Source of the DNA: an uncultured Pelagibacteraceae bacterium
GTDB lineage: Bacteria; Pseudomonadota; Alphaproteobacteria; Pelagibacterales; Pelagibacteraceae
Length of the DNA: 64,000 nucleotides
Assembly: GCA_902592935.1 (NCBI GenBank)
Contig: CACJGD010000002.1
Coordinates: 7,501 to 71,500 of the forward strand
Direction: 5' to 3'
The stretch's first letter is position 1. Each line of letters starts with the position of its first letter. The notes beneath the pieces were generated by a model that worked only from the letters and a program-made list of their open reading frames with translations, made no database searches and was not told where the DNA came from. Shown here in pieces: positions 17,913 to 26,148 of this stretch. A program made the translations under genes and the position numbers.

Positions 17913-19172
17913 ATGATATTAAAGTTAATTAATTATATTAATAAATCTAAAATACCTATTTTTTTTTCAACACCCTTACCTTATGCAATTGGTACTGCAA
18001 GTTTTCAAATATTATATTCTTATATTTTATCAGTAAAAAAAAAAAAAAATTTAATAATTATTTTTCCAAAAATTTTTAAAAATTTATTAAAGTATAAATT
18101 ATGTAATCATGAATTATTTACGAAAATTGAATTTAATAATAACAATTTTTTTTTAATTAAATCTATTGAAATTTTAGTTCAAATTTTTTTTAACATATAT
18201 TTTTTAATTAAAAGATTAATATTCCTTTTAAAAAAAAATTCCTCAAATTTTAATTTTCCAAGTATTAACTTAGAGCTAGAATTAAATGAGATAGAAAAAA
18301 AAAATATAAGAGAAAATTTTTTGTCAAAAATAAATAATATCGATTTCTCTTGTGGGGAAAATCTTCAAATAAATGAAAAATATGAAAATTTATGTAAAAA
18401 AAAATTACAAAACATTGTCGATTTTAAAAAAGAAATAATCTGTATTCATGTAAGAGAAGATGGTTATCACAATGAACTAGGAAGAAGAAGTTATAGAAAT
18501 TCATCAATTAAAAATTATGAAAAACTTATTCATTTTTTTTTAAATACAAATAAATTTACTATAGTTAGACTTGGAGATAAAAATATGAGTAAATTACAGA
18601 TAAATAATAAAAATTTAATTGATCTTCCCTCATACAACTTTGGTAATAAACTAGATTTGTTTTTTATAAAAAAATGTAAATTTTATATTGGTTGTGACTC
18701 TGGTCCTATAGATACTGCTTGGTTATTCAATAAACCTGTTTTTGTCACAAATATGTATGCGTTGCATACTGACACGTATCCTAGAGGTAACTATGACCGT
18801 GGTATTTTGAAGAAGATGTACTGGAAGTCATCAATGGAGAGAATATCTATCATAGATTTTATAAAATTAGATTTTTCTTATCATAACTCAGAAAGAACCA
18901 TTGACGATATTGAATTTCATGAAAACACATCCGAGGAAATATATGAAAATGGACTAGAATTTTATGAGAATATAGAAAAAAAAAGATATAATTTATCTTT
19001 AAAACAAGAAAATTTTAATAAATTGCTAAAAAAATCTTTATATGAAAATTTGATAAAAGATAGAAATGAAAAAGAAGATTTATTAAATTTTTTTGAAGCA
19101 AAAAAAATATTAGAATTAAGTAATTATAATAAAGGCTCACTATCAAATAATTATTTAAATATAAATTTATAA
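17913..19172 (+). CDS. Putative glycosyltransferase, TIGR04372-like
   Basis: The central region shows CIHVREDGYHNELGRRSYRN, then SIKNYEKLI, FTIVRLGDKNMSK, and FYIGCDSGPIDTAWLFNKPV. I recognise this set from the TIGR04372 putative glycosyltransferase family of surface polysaccharide clusters, which probably adopts a GT-B-like fold. The first 110 residues are hydrophobic and strongly lysine-rich and diverge from the family. A run of 15 consecutive adenines at 18035-18049 encodes four lysines and could be a slippage site. The ATG follows the upstream stop directly. Donor and acceptor sugars are unknown. Confidence 0.7.
   Translation: MILKLINYINKSKIPIFFSTPLPYAIGTASFQILYSYILSVKKKKNLIIIFPKIFKNLLKYKLCNHELFTKIEFNNNNFFLIKSIEILVQIFFNIYFLIKRLIFLLKKNSSNFNFPSINLELELNEIEKKNIRENFLSKINNIDFSCGENLQINEKYENLCKKKLQNIVDFKKEIICIHVREDGYHNELGRRSYRNSSIKNYEKLIHFFLNTNKFTIVRLGDKNMSKLQINNKNLIDLPSYNFGNKLDLFFIKKCKFYIGCDSGPIDTAWLFNKPVFVTNMYALHTDTYPRGNYDRGILKKMYWKSSMERISIIDFIKLDFSYHNSERTIDDIEFHENTSEEIYENGLEFYENIEKKRYNLSLKQENFNKLLKKSLYENLIKDRNEKEDLLNFFEAKKILELSNYNKGSLSNNYLNINL
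18035..18049 (+). repeat. Run of 15 adenines inside a glycosyltransferase gene
   Basis: Fifteen consecutive A residues encode the end of a valine codon, four lysines and the start of an asparagine codon, about 40 codons into the gene at 17913. It is the longest homopolymer I noticed in a coding region here. Others include 13 A near 21891 in legC and 12 A near 29092 in hisH. Tracts this long are prone to polymerase slippage and also to sequencing error. Confidence 0.8.
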
Positions 19173-20126
19173 ATGAAAACAATTTTAGTCACAGGTGGCT
19201 CGGGATACAAAGGTAGTGTTTTAATTCCAAAATTATTAAAAAAATATAAAGTAATTTCGATAGATACAGAATGGTTTGGTAAAAATTTAAAATCTCATCC
19301 TAATTTAAGAATAATTAATTTAGACATAAGAAATATTAGTAAAATTTCTATGAGAAATGTTGATTGCATTATTCATTTAGCATCTATAGCTAATGACACC
19401 ATGTCAGAACTAGATAAGAATCTTAGTTGGGAAATTTCTGCTTTATCAACACAGTTATTACTAGAAAAAGCAATAAAAGATGGAGTAAAAAGATTTATAT
19501 ATGCTTCATCAGGATCAGTTTATGGAATTAAAAAAGAGAAAAAAGTAATAGAGACTTTATCTTTAAAACCAATATCTTTATATAATAAAGCAAAGATGTG
19601 CACTGAAAGAATTATCCAATCTTACAAGGATAAGATTGAAATTTTTATAGTAAGACCTGCTACTGTTTGTGGGTATTCTCCAAGAATGAGATTTGATATA
19701 TCTGTTAACGCGTTAACAATTAATGCTCTTACAAAAAAAAAAATTATAGTTTTTGGTGGTTCTCAAATTAGACCTAATATTCATATTGATGATATAACCG
19801 ATTTATATTTATTTTTAATTAAAACAAGAAAAAAATTTACTGGAATCTACAATGCAGGATTTGAAAATATTTCAATAAAATCTATGGCCAAAATAATTCA
19901 AAAGAAATTAAAATGTAAAATTAAAATTATTAGAGACTTTACAGATCCCAGAAGTTATAGATTGGATTCTTCAAAACTTACCAAAATTGGATTCAAACCA
20001 AAAAAAGGAATAAATAACGCAATAGAAGATATAATTAAAATGTTCAACGATGGATATATAAAGGATGAACCAATTAATCATTCAGTAAAATGGTTAAAAA
20101 AAGTAATTAAAAAGAAAAATATATGA
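19173..20126 (+). CDS. NAD-dependent sugar epimerase/dehydratase (extended SDR)
   Basis: This is a canonical extended SDR of 317 residues. It has the NAD loop TGGSGYKGSVL near residues 7-17, IIHLASIANDTMS, the serine strand YASSGSVYG near residue 112 and the YNKAK catalytic Tyr/Lys near residue 139. VRPATVCGYSPRMRFD and RPNIHIDDI are typical substrate-domain motifs of UDP-glucose 4-epimerase-like and NDP-sugar epimerase proteins. Its end overlaps the legB start by four bases, so it is translationally coupled to the legionaminic acid genes. Whether it acts in that pathway or in block b is unclear. Confidence 0.85.
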   Translation: MKTILVTGGSGYKGSVLIPKLLKKYKVISIDTEWFGKNLKSHPNLRIINLDIRNISKISMRNVDCIIHLASIANDTMSELDKNLSWEISALSTQLLLEKAIKDGVKRFIYASSGSVYGIKKEKKVIETLSLKPISLYNKAKMCTERIIQSYKDKIEIFIVRPATVCGYSPRMRFDISVNALTINALTKKKIIVFGGSQIRPNIHIDDITDLYLFLIKTRKKFTGIYNAGFENISIKSMAKIIQKKLKCKIKIIRDFTDPRSYRLDSSKLTKIGFKPKKGINNAIEDIIKMFNDGYIKDEPINHSVKWLKKVIKKKNI

Positions 20127-21097
20127 AAAAAATCTTAATCACAGGAGGTTGTGGATTTATTGGATCTCATTTGGCAGAAAAACTAGTTTCTAAAAATTAC
20201 AAAGTAACAGTTTTTGATAGATATAATATCGATAATGATTTTGGTAATTTAGAAAATAGTGAATTAAAAAAAAATATAGAAATTAAACTTGGAGATATAA
20301 GAGATTACGACTCAGTCTTGGACGCGATATCTGGTCATGATACTGTATTTCATTTGGCTGCTTTAATTGGAATTCCGTACTCATATGTTTCACCCATGGG
20401 ATATATAAAGACCAATGTTGAGGGAACATACAATGTATTGGAGGCATCTAGGAAAAAGGGAATAAAACAAATTGTGATTACATCCACCAGTGAAACATAT
20501 GGATCGGCACAATATGTTCCTATTGACGAAAATCATCCAAAGGTGGGTCAATCACCATATGCAGCAACTAAAATTTCAGCCGATCAATTGGCATTAAGTT
20601 ATTATAAAAGCTTCAATTTACCAGTTAAAATTGCAAGACCTTTTAATACATATGGACCAAGACAATCAGCAAGAGCAATTATTCCAACTGTAATAAGTCA
20701 AATTATTGGAGGTAATAAATTTCTTGATTTAGGAAATCTTTCTCCAACTAGAGATCTTACATATGTTGATGATACTTGTGAGGGTTTAATTCAATTAGCA
20801 AAATCTAAAAAGTTATTTGGGCATGAAGTAAACATTGGATCAAAAACTGAGATATCCGTTGAACAATTAGTAAAAAAAATAAAAAAAATAATGAAATCAA
20901 ATATTAAAATTAAAATAAATAAAAAAAAGATACGTCCAAAGTTAAGTGAAGTAGATAGACTGGTTTGTGATAATAAAAAAATTAAAAAATATACTAAATG
21001 GAAGCCAAAAACAAATATTGATACAGGGTTAAGAAAAACAATAAAATGGATTGAGTCAAATAAAATTAAATTTAAATTTAAAAATTATAACATATGA
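20123..21097 (+). CDS. legB: LegB-like NAD-dependent GDP/UDP-GlcNAc 4,6-dehydratase
   Basis: The enzyme would make the 4-keto-6-deoxy intermediate at the first committed step of legionaminic acid synthesis. It has TGGCGFIGSHLAEKL at residues 6-20, STSETYGSAQYVP near 124-136 with the dehydratase Thr and Glu, and YAATK near 146-150. RPFNTYGPRQSARAIIPTVI is the segment characteristic of LegB and related 4,6-dehydratases. It is followed by legC with a four-base overlap, the same gene order as in Campylobacter and Legionella legionaminic loci. In Campylobacter the substrate is GDP-GlcNAc. The presence of ptmE downstream in this window supports the same use here. Confidence 0.9.
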   Translation: MKKILITGGCGFIGSHLAEKLVSKNYKVTVFDRYNIDNDFGNLENSELKKNIEIKLGDIRDYDSVLDAISGHDTVFHLAALIGIPYSYVSPMGYIKTNVEGTYNVLEASRKKGIKQIVITSTSETYGSAQYVPIDENHPKVGQSPYAATKISADQLALSYYKSFNLPVKIARPFNTYGPRQSARAIIPTVISQIIGGNKFLDLGNLSPTRDLTYVDDTCEGLIQLAKSKKLFGHEVNIGSKTEISVEQLVKKIKKIMKSNIKIKINKKKIRPKLSEVDRLVCDNKKIKKYTKWKPKTNIDTGLRKTIKWIESNKIKFKFKNYNI

Positions 21098-22236
21098 TCA
21101 GTTTAAATGAGCCAAATATAAGCAAAAAGGATATTAAATCTGTTATTAAAACTTTAAATGATAATTGGGTATCTTCATCAGGTCCAATTGTAAATATGTT
21201 TGAAAAAAAAATATGTAAATATTCTTCAGTTAAAAATGCAGTTGCTTTTGTAAATGCTACCTCAGCACTTCAGATAGCACTTAAGCTAATTGGAACAAAC
21301 AACAAAACTGAGATAATAGTACCAACAGTAACATTTGTTGCACCGGTTAATGCTATCATTTACAACTCAGGTTCACCTATATTTATGGATGTTGATAAAT
21401 ATTTTAATATTGATCTTAATAAAACATTGGAATTTTTAGATAAAAAAACAAAATTTAAAAATGGATATACTATTAATAAAAAAACAGGAAAAAAAATTTT
21501 AGCTATAATTATAGTTCATGTATGGGGCAATGCTGTTTTTTTAGATGATATAAAAAAAATATGTAAAAGAAAAAATATCAAAATAATTGAAGATGCTTCT
21601 GAAAGTTTAGGCACCAAGTATAAATTAGGTAAATTTAAAAATCATATGACAGGCACGGTCGGTGATATTGGTATTTATTCATTTAATGGAAATAAAATTA
21701 TTACTGGTGGAAATGGAGGCGTTTTAGTAACTAATAATTCCAAAATTGCAAAAAAGGCAAAATATTTAAGTAGCCAGGCTATTGACGACAGTGATTTTTA
21801 TATACATAAAAAAATAGGTTATAATTTTAGGCTATCGAGTTTAAATGCAGCCTTATGCATATCACAATTGAGTAATTTAAATAATTTTTTAAAAAAAAAA
21901 AAATCAATCTACAATGAATATAAAAAAAAGCTTATTAATAATTTAAATTTTCGATTAGTTGAGCCACCACTTTATGCAAATAATAACCATTGGATGAATG
22001 TAGTTATTGTTAGAAAAGGGAAATTAAAAAGCTTAATAGAAAGAATGAAAAAAAAGAGGATACAGGCTAGGGCTATGTGGCTACCTAATCATCTACAAAA
22101 ACCCTATAGAAAATATGAAACTTATAAGATTTCTTTTGCTAATTATTTAAAAAATACTGCTCTATGCATTCCCTCAAGTACAAACTTATCCGCATTAAAT
22201 ATTAATAAAGTATTATCTGCATTAAAAAATGATTAA
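21094..22236 (+). CDS. legC: LegC-like aminotransferase
   Basis: LegC transaminates the 4-keto sugar made by LegB. The N terminus EPNISKKDIKSVIKTLNDNW and the following WVSSSGPIV are close to the LegC subfamily, as are VPTVTFVAPVNAIIYNSG and the FMDVDKYFNID strand. The Asp motif is IIEDASESLGTKYK and the Schiff-base lysine is in SFNGNKIITGGNGG. It is 380 residues long, normal for the family. A run of 13 adenines near 21891-21903 encodes four lysines in the C-terminal half. It overlaps legB by four bases and the acetyltransferase gene by eight. Confidence 0.92.
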   Translation: MISLNEPNISKKDIKSVIKTLNDNWVSSSGPIVNMFEKKICKYSSVKNAVAFVNATSALQIALKLIGTNNKTEIIVPTVTFVAPVNAIIYNSGSPIFMDVDKYFNIDLNKTLEFLDKKTKFKNGYTINKKTGKKILAIIIVHVWGNAVFLDDIKKICKRKNIKIIEDASESLGTKYKLGKFKNHMTGTVGDIGIYSFNGNKIITGGNGGVLVTNNSKIAKKAKYLSSQAIDDSDFYIHKKIGYNFRLSSLNAALCISQLSNLNNFLKKKKSIYNEYKKKLINNLNFRLVEPPLYANNNHWMNVVIVRKGKLKSLIERMKKKRIQARAMWLPNHLQKPYRKYETYKISFANYLKNTALCIPSSTNLSALNINKVLSALKND

Positions 22237-22825
22237 GTTAGTTTTGATTGGAGCTGGGGGACATGCAAAATCTTGTTTTGAAGTAATAAACAAAATTAAA
22301 AAAATTAAAATAGTTGGTTGTATAGCTGAAAAATCAAACAAAAAGTTTTATTATTTAGGTAAAGATAAAGATTTACCAAGTGTTAGAAAAAAATATAAAC
22401 ATGCCCATTTAGCAATTGGATTTATCAAGAATTATAAGTTGAGGCTTAAAATTTTGAAAAAATTAAAAAATTTAAAATATATAATGCCTACAATTATTTC
22501 AAATAACTCAATTGTATCTAAAAACTCAAAAATTGGGGCAGGAACAATTGTAATGAATTATTGCATAGTAAATTATGATGCTCAAATTGGTGATAATACA
22601 ATAATAAACAATAGAGCTTTGATTGAGCATGACGTTGTTATTGGTTCAAACTGTCATATATCTACATCCGTTACAGTTAATGGGAACTGTAAAATTGGAA
22701 ATAATACTTTTATTGGAAGTGGCACAGTTATAGATAACGGAGTTAGCATTGGTAAAAATTGCATTATTGGGTCAGGCTTAATAATAAAAAAAAATATAAA
22801 AGATAATGAGATCAAAAAAAAATAA
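22229..22825 (+). CDS. neuD: NeuD/PglD-family acyltransferase, probable LegH role
   Basis: The N-terminal 75 residues form a small nucleotide-sugar-binding Rossmann-like domain (LVLIGAGGHAKSCFEVI). A left-handed beta-helix of hexapeptide repeats follows (IVSKNSKIGAGTIVMNYCIV, DNTIINNRALIEHDVVIG and so on). The catalytic His lies in LIEHDVVIG near residue 132. This architecture is that of PglD and NeuD. In legionaminic acid synthesis the N-acetyl group at C4 of the 6-deoxy sugar is added by LegH, and position between legC and legI argues for that role. An O-acetyltransferase role is the alternative. It overlaps legI by 20 bases. Confidence 0.8.
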   Translation: MIKLVLIGAGGHAKSCFEVINKIKKIKIVGCIAEKSNKKFYYLGKDKDLPSVRKKYKHAHLAIGFIKNYKLRLKILKKLKNLKYIMPTIISNNSIVSKNSKIGAGTIVMNYCIVNYDAQIGDNTIINNRALIEHDVVIGSNCHISTSVTVNGNCKIGNNTFIGSGTVIDNGVSIGKNCIIGSGLIIKKNIKDNEIKKK

Positions 22826-23828
22826 TATTTACATCATTGCCGAAATAGGCGTTAATCACAATGGAAGTCTAAGCAAAGCAAAAGAGATGATTTTAAAATC
22901 AAAAGAAGCTGGAGCAAATGCTGTAAAAATTCAATCGTATGTTGCTAGCGAGGTTGTAATTAAGACAGCTCAAATTGCAAAATATCAAAAAATAAATATT
23001 AAAAACAGAATTTTAAAACAATACGATCTATTAAAAAAATATGAGCTTAATTTTAATCAGCAAAAAAAATTATATAGGTTTTCAAAGTTACATAAGATAG
23101 ATTTTTTATCCTCAGCCTTTGATCTAGATAGTCTAAATTTCATTAAAAAATTAAATTTAAGATATTTCAAAATCCCCTCAGGTGAAATTACAAATTTTCA
23201 GCTTTTAAGCAAATATTCAGAAATGAAAAAAAAAATTATTCTTTCTACTGGCATGTCAAATCTTAATGAGATTAGGAATGCATTAAAAGTTTTGCTTAAG
23301 AAAAAAAATGTCCTAAAAAATATTACTCTTCTTGCCTGCAACACTGATTATCCAACGAAAATTTCAGACTTAAACCTACGCTCTATAAAATTTTTAAAGA
23401 AAAAATTTAAATGTAATGTTGGTTATTCAGATCACTCTATAAGTATAGAGGCTCCTGCTCTTGCTGTAGCCTTAGGCGCAAAAGTAATTGAAAAACACGT
23501 TACACTAGATAGAAAACTTAGTGGACCAGATCATAAGGCAAGTTTAAATTTTAAAGAATTTAAGAGAATGATAGATTTAATCAGAAAAACTGAAATAATG
23601 CTTGGACGTGAAGATAAAAAAGTTAGTAAAAGTGAAAATAAAAATATATTTTTTTCTAGAAGATCCATTTTTGCAAAAACAAAAATAATAAAGGGTGATA
23701 TTTTCACGCATAATAATTTAGTATGTAAAAGACCATTAGAAGGAGTTCCAGCAAGTAAATATTTAGTTTACTTGGGAAAAAAGTCAAAATATAACTACTC
23801 CACTGATGATATTATAAAGAAGCAATAA
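22806..23828 (+). CDS. legI: LegI/NeuB-family nonulosonic acid synthase
   Basis: The enzyme condenses phosphoenolpyruvate with a 2,4-diacetamido-hexose to give legionaminic acid. The NeuB barrel runs from IAEIGVNHNGSLSKAKEMI through FKIPSGEITN, STGMSNLNEI and CNTDYPT to GYSDHS. GAKVIEKHVTLDR with GPDHKASL supplies metal and PEP ligands. The C-terminal 60 residues (RRSIFAKTKIIKGDIF and VPASKYL) are the antifreeze-like SAF domain. At 340 residues it is full length. Neighbouring legB and legC favour legionaminic over N-acetylneuraminic or pseudaminic acid. It ends six bases before the radical SAM gene. Confidence 0.92.
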   Translation: MRSKKNNIYIIAEIGVNHNGSLSKAKEMILKSKEAGANAVKIQSYVASEVVIKTAQIAKYQKINIKNRILKQYDLLKKYELNFNQQKKLYRFSKLHKIDFLSSAFDLDSLNFIKKLNLRYFKIPSGEITNFQLLSKYSEMKKKIILSTGMSNLNEIRNALKVLLKKKNVLKNITLLACNTDYPTKISDLNLRSIKFLKKKFKCNVGYSDHSISIEAPALAVALGAKVIEKHVTLDRKLSGPDHKASLNFKEFKRMIDLIRKTEIMLGREDKKVSKSENKNIFFSRRSIFAKTKIIKGDIFTHNNLVCKRPLEGVPASKYLVYLGKKSKYNYSTDDIIKKQ

Positions 23829-23834
23829 ATAGAT

Positions 23835-25934
23835 ATGAAAAAAAAAATTTTTTTATGTGATTTAACATACGATACTATAATTTTAGTTTCAGATACCATT
23901 CCAATTAATATTGGATTTATTGGGTCTTATCTTTTAAAACACCTAAAGGATGAAGTCGAAGTCGAATTATTTAAATATCCAAAAGATGCAATTGAAAAAA
24001 TTAAAAAAGAAAAACCAGATGTTGTTGCTTTAAGCAATTATTCCTGGAATAGTAATCTATCTGATTTTGTCTCAAAAATTGCTTTGGAAGTTAATCCAAA
24101 CTGTATCACAGTACAAGGTGGAACAAATTTCCCCCATGATAAAACTCAACAAGAATTATTTTTAAAACAAAAAAAATATGTAGATATTTATACTTTGCTA
24201 GAGGGTGAAAAATCTTTTTTAAATATAATTAAAAAATTAATTGATGTTAATGGGGATAAATCTAAAATGTTTGATAATCCTATTGATGGATGTGTATTTA
24301 TTCATCCCAAGTCAAAAAAGTTTACATCAGGTAATTATTTAGAGAGAATTAATGATTTGGATGAAATTCCATCTCCATATTTAAATGGTATGCTTGATAA
24401 ATTTTTTGATGGCATGCTAACACCATTTATAGAAACAAATAGGGGATGTCCTTTTACATGTTCTTTTTGCCATACTGGAAATGATTATTTTCATAAACTT
24501 AAAAAATTTTCTGCAGATAGGGTTAGAGATGAAATAGAATATATTGGAAAAAAATGTCATAAACTTGGTATCACTAATTTGCATTTAGCTGATGTTAATT
24601 TTGGCATGTATCCTACAGATAAACTTACATGTGAGTACCTTTTGGAATCAAAAAACAAATATAGCTGGCCATTACAAATTATGGCTACCACTGGAAAAAA
24701 TAGTAAAAAAAGAGTGATGGAAATCACAAGTATTCTTGGAAATATGTTTTCAGTAAATATGTCGATGCAATCAATGGATCCTGTTGTTTTAAAAAATATT
24801 AAGCGTGAAAATATTAAAAATTCTCACATTATTGAAGTCAACCAGCATTTACGTGATCAAGGTAGATCAACAAAAGCAGAACTAATTGTTCCATTGCCAG
24901 GAGAATCTAAAGATACATTTGTTAATGGATTAAATACTGCTTTAGAGGCGGGTGCATCTACAGTAACTATTTATACATTAATGATGCTTCAAGGAACCGA
25001 GTTTAAGTTACCATCTTATAGAAAACAATTTGATTATATAACGAAGTTTAGAATAGTTCCTTTAAATTTTGGTGAATATGATAATGAAAGAATATTTGAT
25101 TATGAGGAAGTTGGAGTTGGTACAAAAGACTTATCTTTTGACGACTATTTATACATTCGTTCCCTTGCGCTAATGGTGGAATCTTTGTTTAATGGAAAAC
25201 CTTTTGATGAATTTTTTATGTATGCTAACCAAAATGGTATTAGACCAGGATATTTATTGAAGTATTTATTAGATAATATCGAAAAATCAGATAAACAAAT
25301 AAGAGAATTATTCTCTGATTTTACTGAGGAGACAAGAACAGAATTATGGGATTCAGAAGAAAAGCTAGTAAGTCATTACAAAAAAGATGAAAACTACAAA
25401 CTTCTAAAAGAAGGAAAAGTTGGTGGAAATCTTATTTATAAATATAAGTCTAGAAGTGTAATAGCTGCTAAAAAAAATTGGATAGACTTTATTTCTAATC
25501 AGATACAAGATATTTTAACAAAAAGATCTGAGAAAAATAATTTTGTGGGTGAAATTAGAAACTTAAATGTATTTTGCAACCAAAAACTAAAAGGTATGTT
25601 GGATGTAGAGGCTAACACAAGTACCTCTCAAGATGAATTTCAATATGATGTTTTAAAATGGATACATGATGGTTATTCAAAAAAACTATCTTTTTATAAA
25701 TTAGCAAAACCTAAAAAATATGTATTTGAATATACTGAGGAGCAATTAAAAAATAGAGTCGATTTATTTAAAAGATACGGAACTGATATAAATGCATTGT
25801 CTAAAATTATGACTAGAGTTTCAAATCTTGAGAGTCAATTCAGAAAAGTTAGAAATGAGGGAGAAGATACTTTGATCGATATTTATCCTCAAAAAATTGG
25901 TGATAGCTTTGTCAGGTATGCTATCGCAAATTAA
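23835..25934 (+). CDS. B12-binding radical SAM enzyme
   Basis: Residues 1 to about 140 look like the cobalamin-binding Rossmann domain of class B radical SAM proteins, with PDVVALSNYSWN, ITVQGGTNFP and YTLLEGEKSF marking successive strands. The radical SAM motif CxxxCxxC is Cys205, Cys209 and Cys212 in NRGCPFTCSFCHTGN, followed by a barrel to about 420. The final 250 residues are a large extension I cannot assign. The classical DxHxxG cobalamin-ligand motif is not evident, which is usual in this class. Enzymes of this class methylate unactivated carbons or do other rearrangements. Position after legI suggests a glycan substrate. A cobalamin riboswitch and uptake genes follow directly. Confidence 0.85.
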   Translation: MKKKIFLCDLTYDTIILVSDTIPINIGFIGSYLLKHLKDEVEVELFKYPKDAIEKIKKEKPDVVALSNYSWNSNLSDFVSKIALEVNPNCITVQGGTNFPHDKTQQELFLKQKKYVDIYTLLEGEKSFLNIIKKLIDVNGDKSKMFDNPIDGCVFIHPKSKKFTSGNYLERINDLDEIPSPYLNGMLDKFFDGMLTPFIETNRGCPFTCSFCHTGNDYFHKLKKFSADRVRDEIEYIGKKCHKLGITNLHLADVNFGMYPTDKLTCEYLLESKNKYSWPLQIMATTGKNSKKRVMEITSILGNMFSVNMSMQSMDPVVLKNIKRENIKNSHIIEVNQHLRDQGRSTKAELIVPLPGESKDTFVNGLNTALEAGASTVTIYTLMMLQGTEFKLPSYRKQFDYITKFRIVPLNFGEYDNERIFDYEEVGVGTKDLSFDDYLYIRSLALMVESLFNGKPFDEFFMYANQNGIRPGYLLKYLLDNIEKSDKQIRELFSDFTEETRTELWDSEEKLVSHYKKDENYKLLKEGKVGGNLIYKYKSRSVIAAKKNWIDFISNQIQDILTKRSEKNNFVGEIRNLNVFCNQKLKGMLDVEANTSTSQDEFQYDVLKWIHDGYSKKLSFYKLAKPKKYVFEYTEEQLKNRVDLFKRYGTDINALSKIMTRVSNLESQFRKVRNEGEDTLIDIYPQKIGDSFVRYAIAN

Positions 25935-25947
25935 TTTATAGAAAAAT

Positions 25948-25953
25948 TATAAT
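25948..25953 (+). promoter_or_regulatory. Candidate -10 box upstream of the cobalamin riboswitch
   Basis: A perfect TATAAT lies 14 bases after the stop of the radical SAM gene and about 30 bases before the first riboswitch stem. This is a sensible position for a transcript that begins just before the aptamer. No convincing -35 hexamer is seen 16-18 bases upstream. It would give the receptor gene its own transcript separate from the leg operon. Confidence 0.35.
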
Positions 25954-25984
25954 TTTTTGATAAATTCTAATAATACCGAATCTT

Positions 25985-26093
25985 GGTGGGGAATCAGTGC
26001 GTAATTCATTGGCTCTTCCTGGAACCGTAAAGTCGGAGTACCACCCGGTAAAGTCCACTGTTGAATGATGGCCAGGAAAAGTCTAATTCTACA
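25985..26093 (+). promoter_or_regulatory. Cobalamin riboswitch aptamer
   Basis: The pairing can be drawn by eye. The closing stem is GGTGG 25985-25989 with CCACC 26041-26045. A stem CAGTG 25995-25999 pairs with CATTG 26007-26011. A small hairpin has CCG 26025-26027 with CGG 26034-26036. A downstream hairpin pairs 26059-26069 with 26081-26093. Loop bases TTCCTGG 26016-26022 are exactly complementary to CCAGGAA 26072-26078, giving the kissing-loop contact that defines cobalamin riboswitches. The conserved GGGAA and the compact layout resemble the small Cbl-II type common in marine metagenomes. It lies in the 5' leader of a BtuB-like gene, which fits B12-repressed uptake. Confidence 0.9.
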
Positions 26094-26109
26094 ATGAAAA
26101 ATTAACAGA

Positions 26110-26137
26110 GGCATTAACTTAACGCCACGAAAGGGGC
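26110..26137 (+). promoter_or_regulatory. Riboswitch expression platform with alternative hairpins over the ribosome-binding site
   Basis: Two hairpins compete for the same GCC at 26124-26126. One pairs it with GGC 26110-26112 and extends through TTA/TAA. The other pairs it with GGC 26135-26137 and covers the purine-rich AAAGGGG at 26130-26136, the only good Shine-Dalgarno before the ATG at 26149. This would let ligand binding upstream switch translation of the receptor. No poly-T terminator follows, so translational rather than transcriptional control is favoured. The switch itself is inferred from pairing only. Confidence 0.5.
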
Positions 26138-26148
26138 AAAATAGTGCT

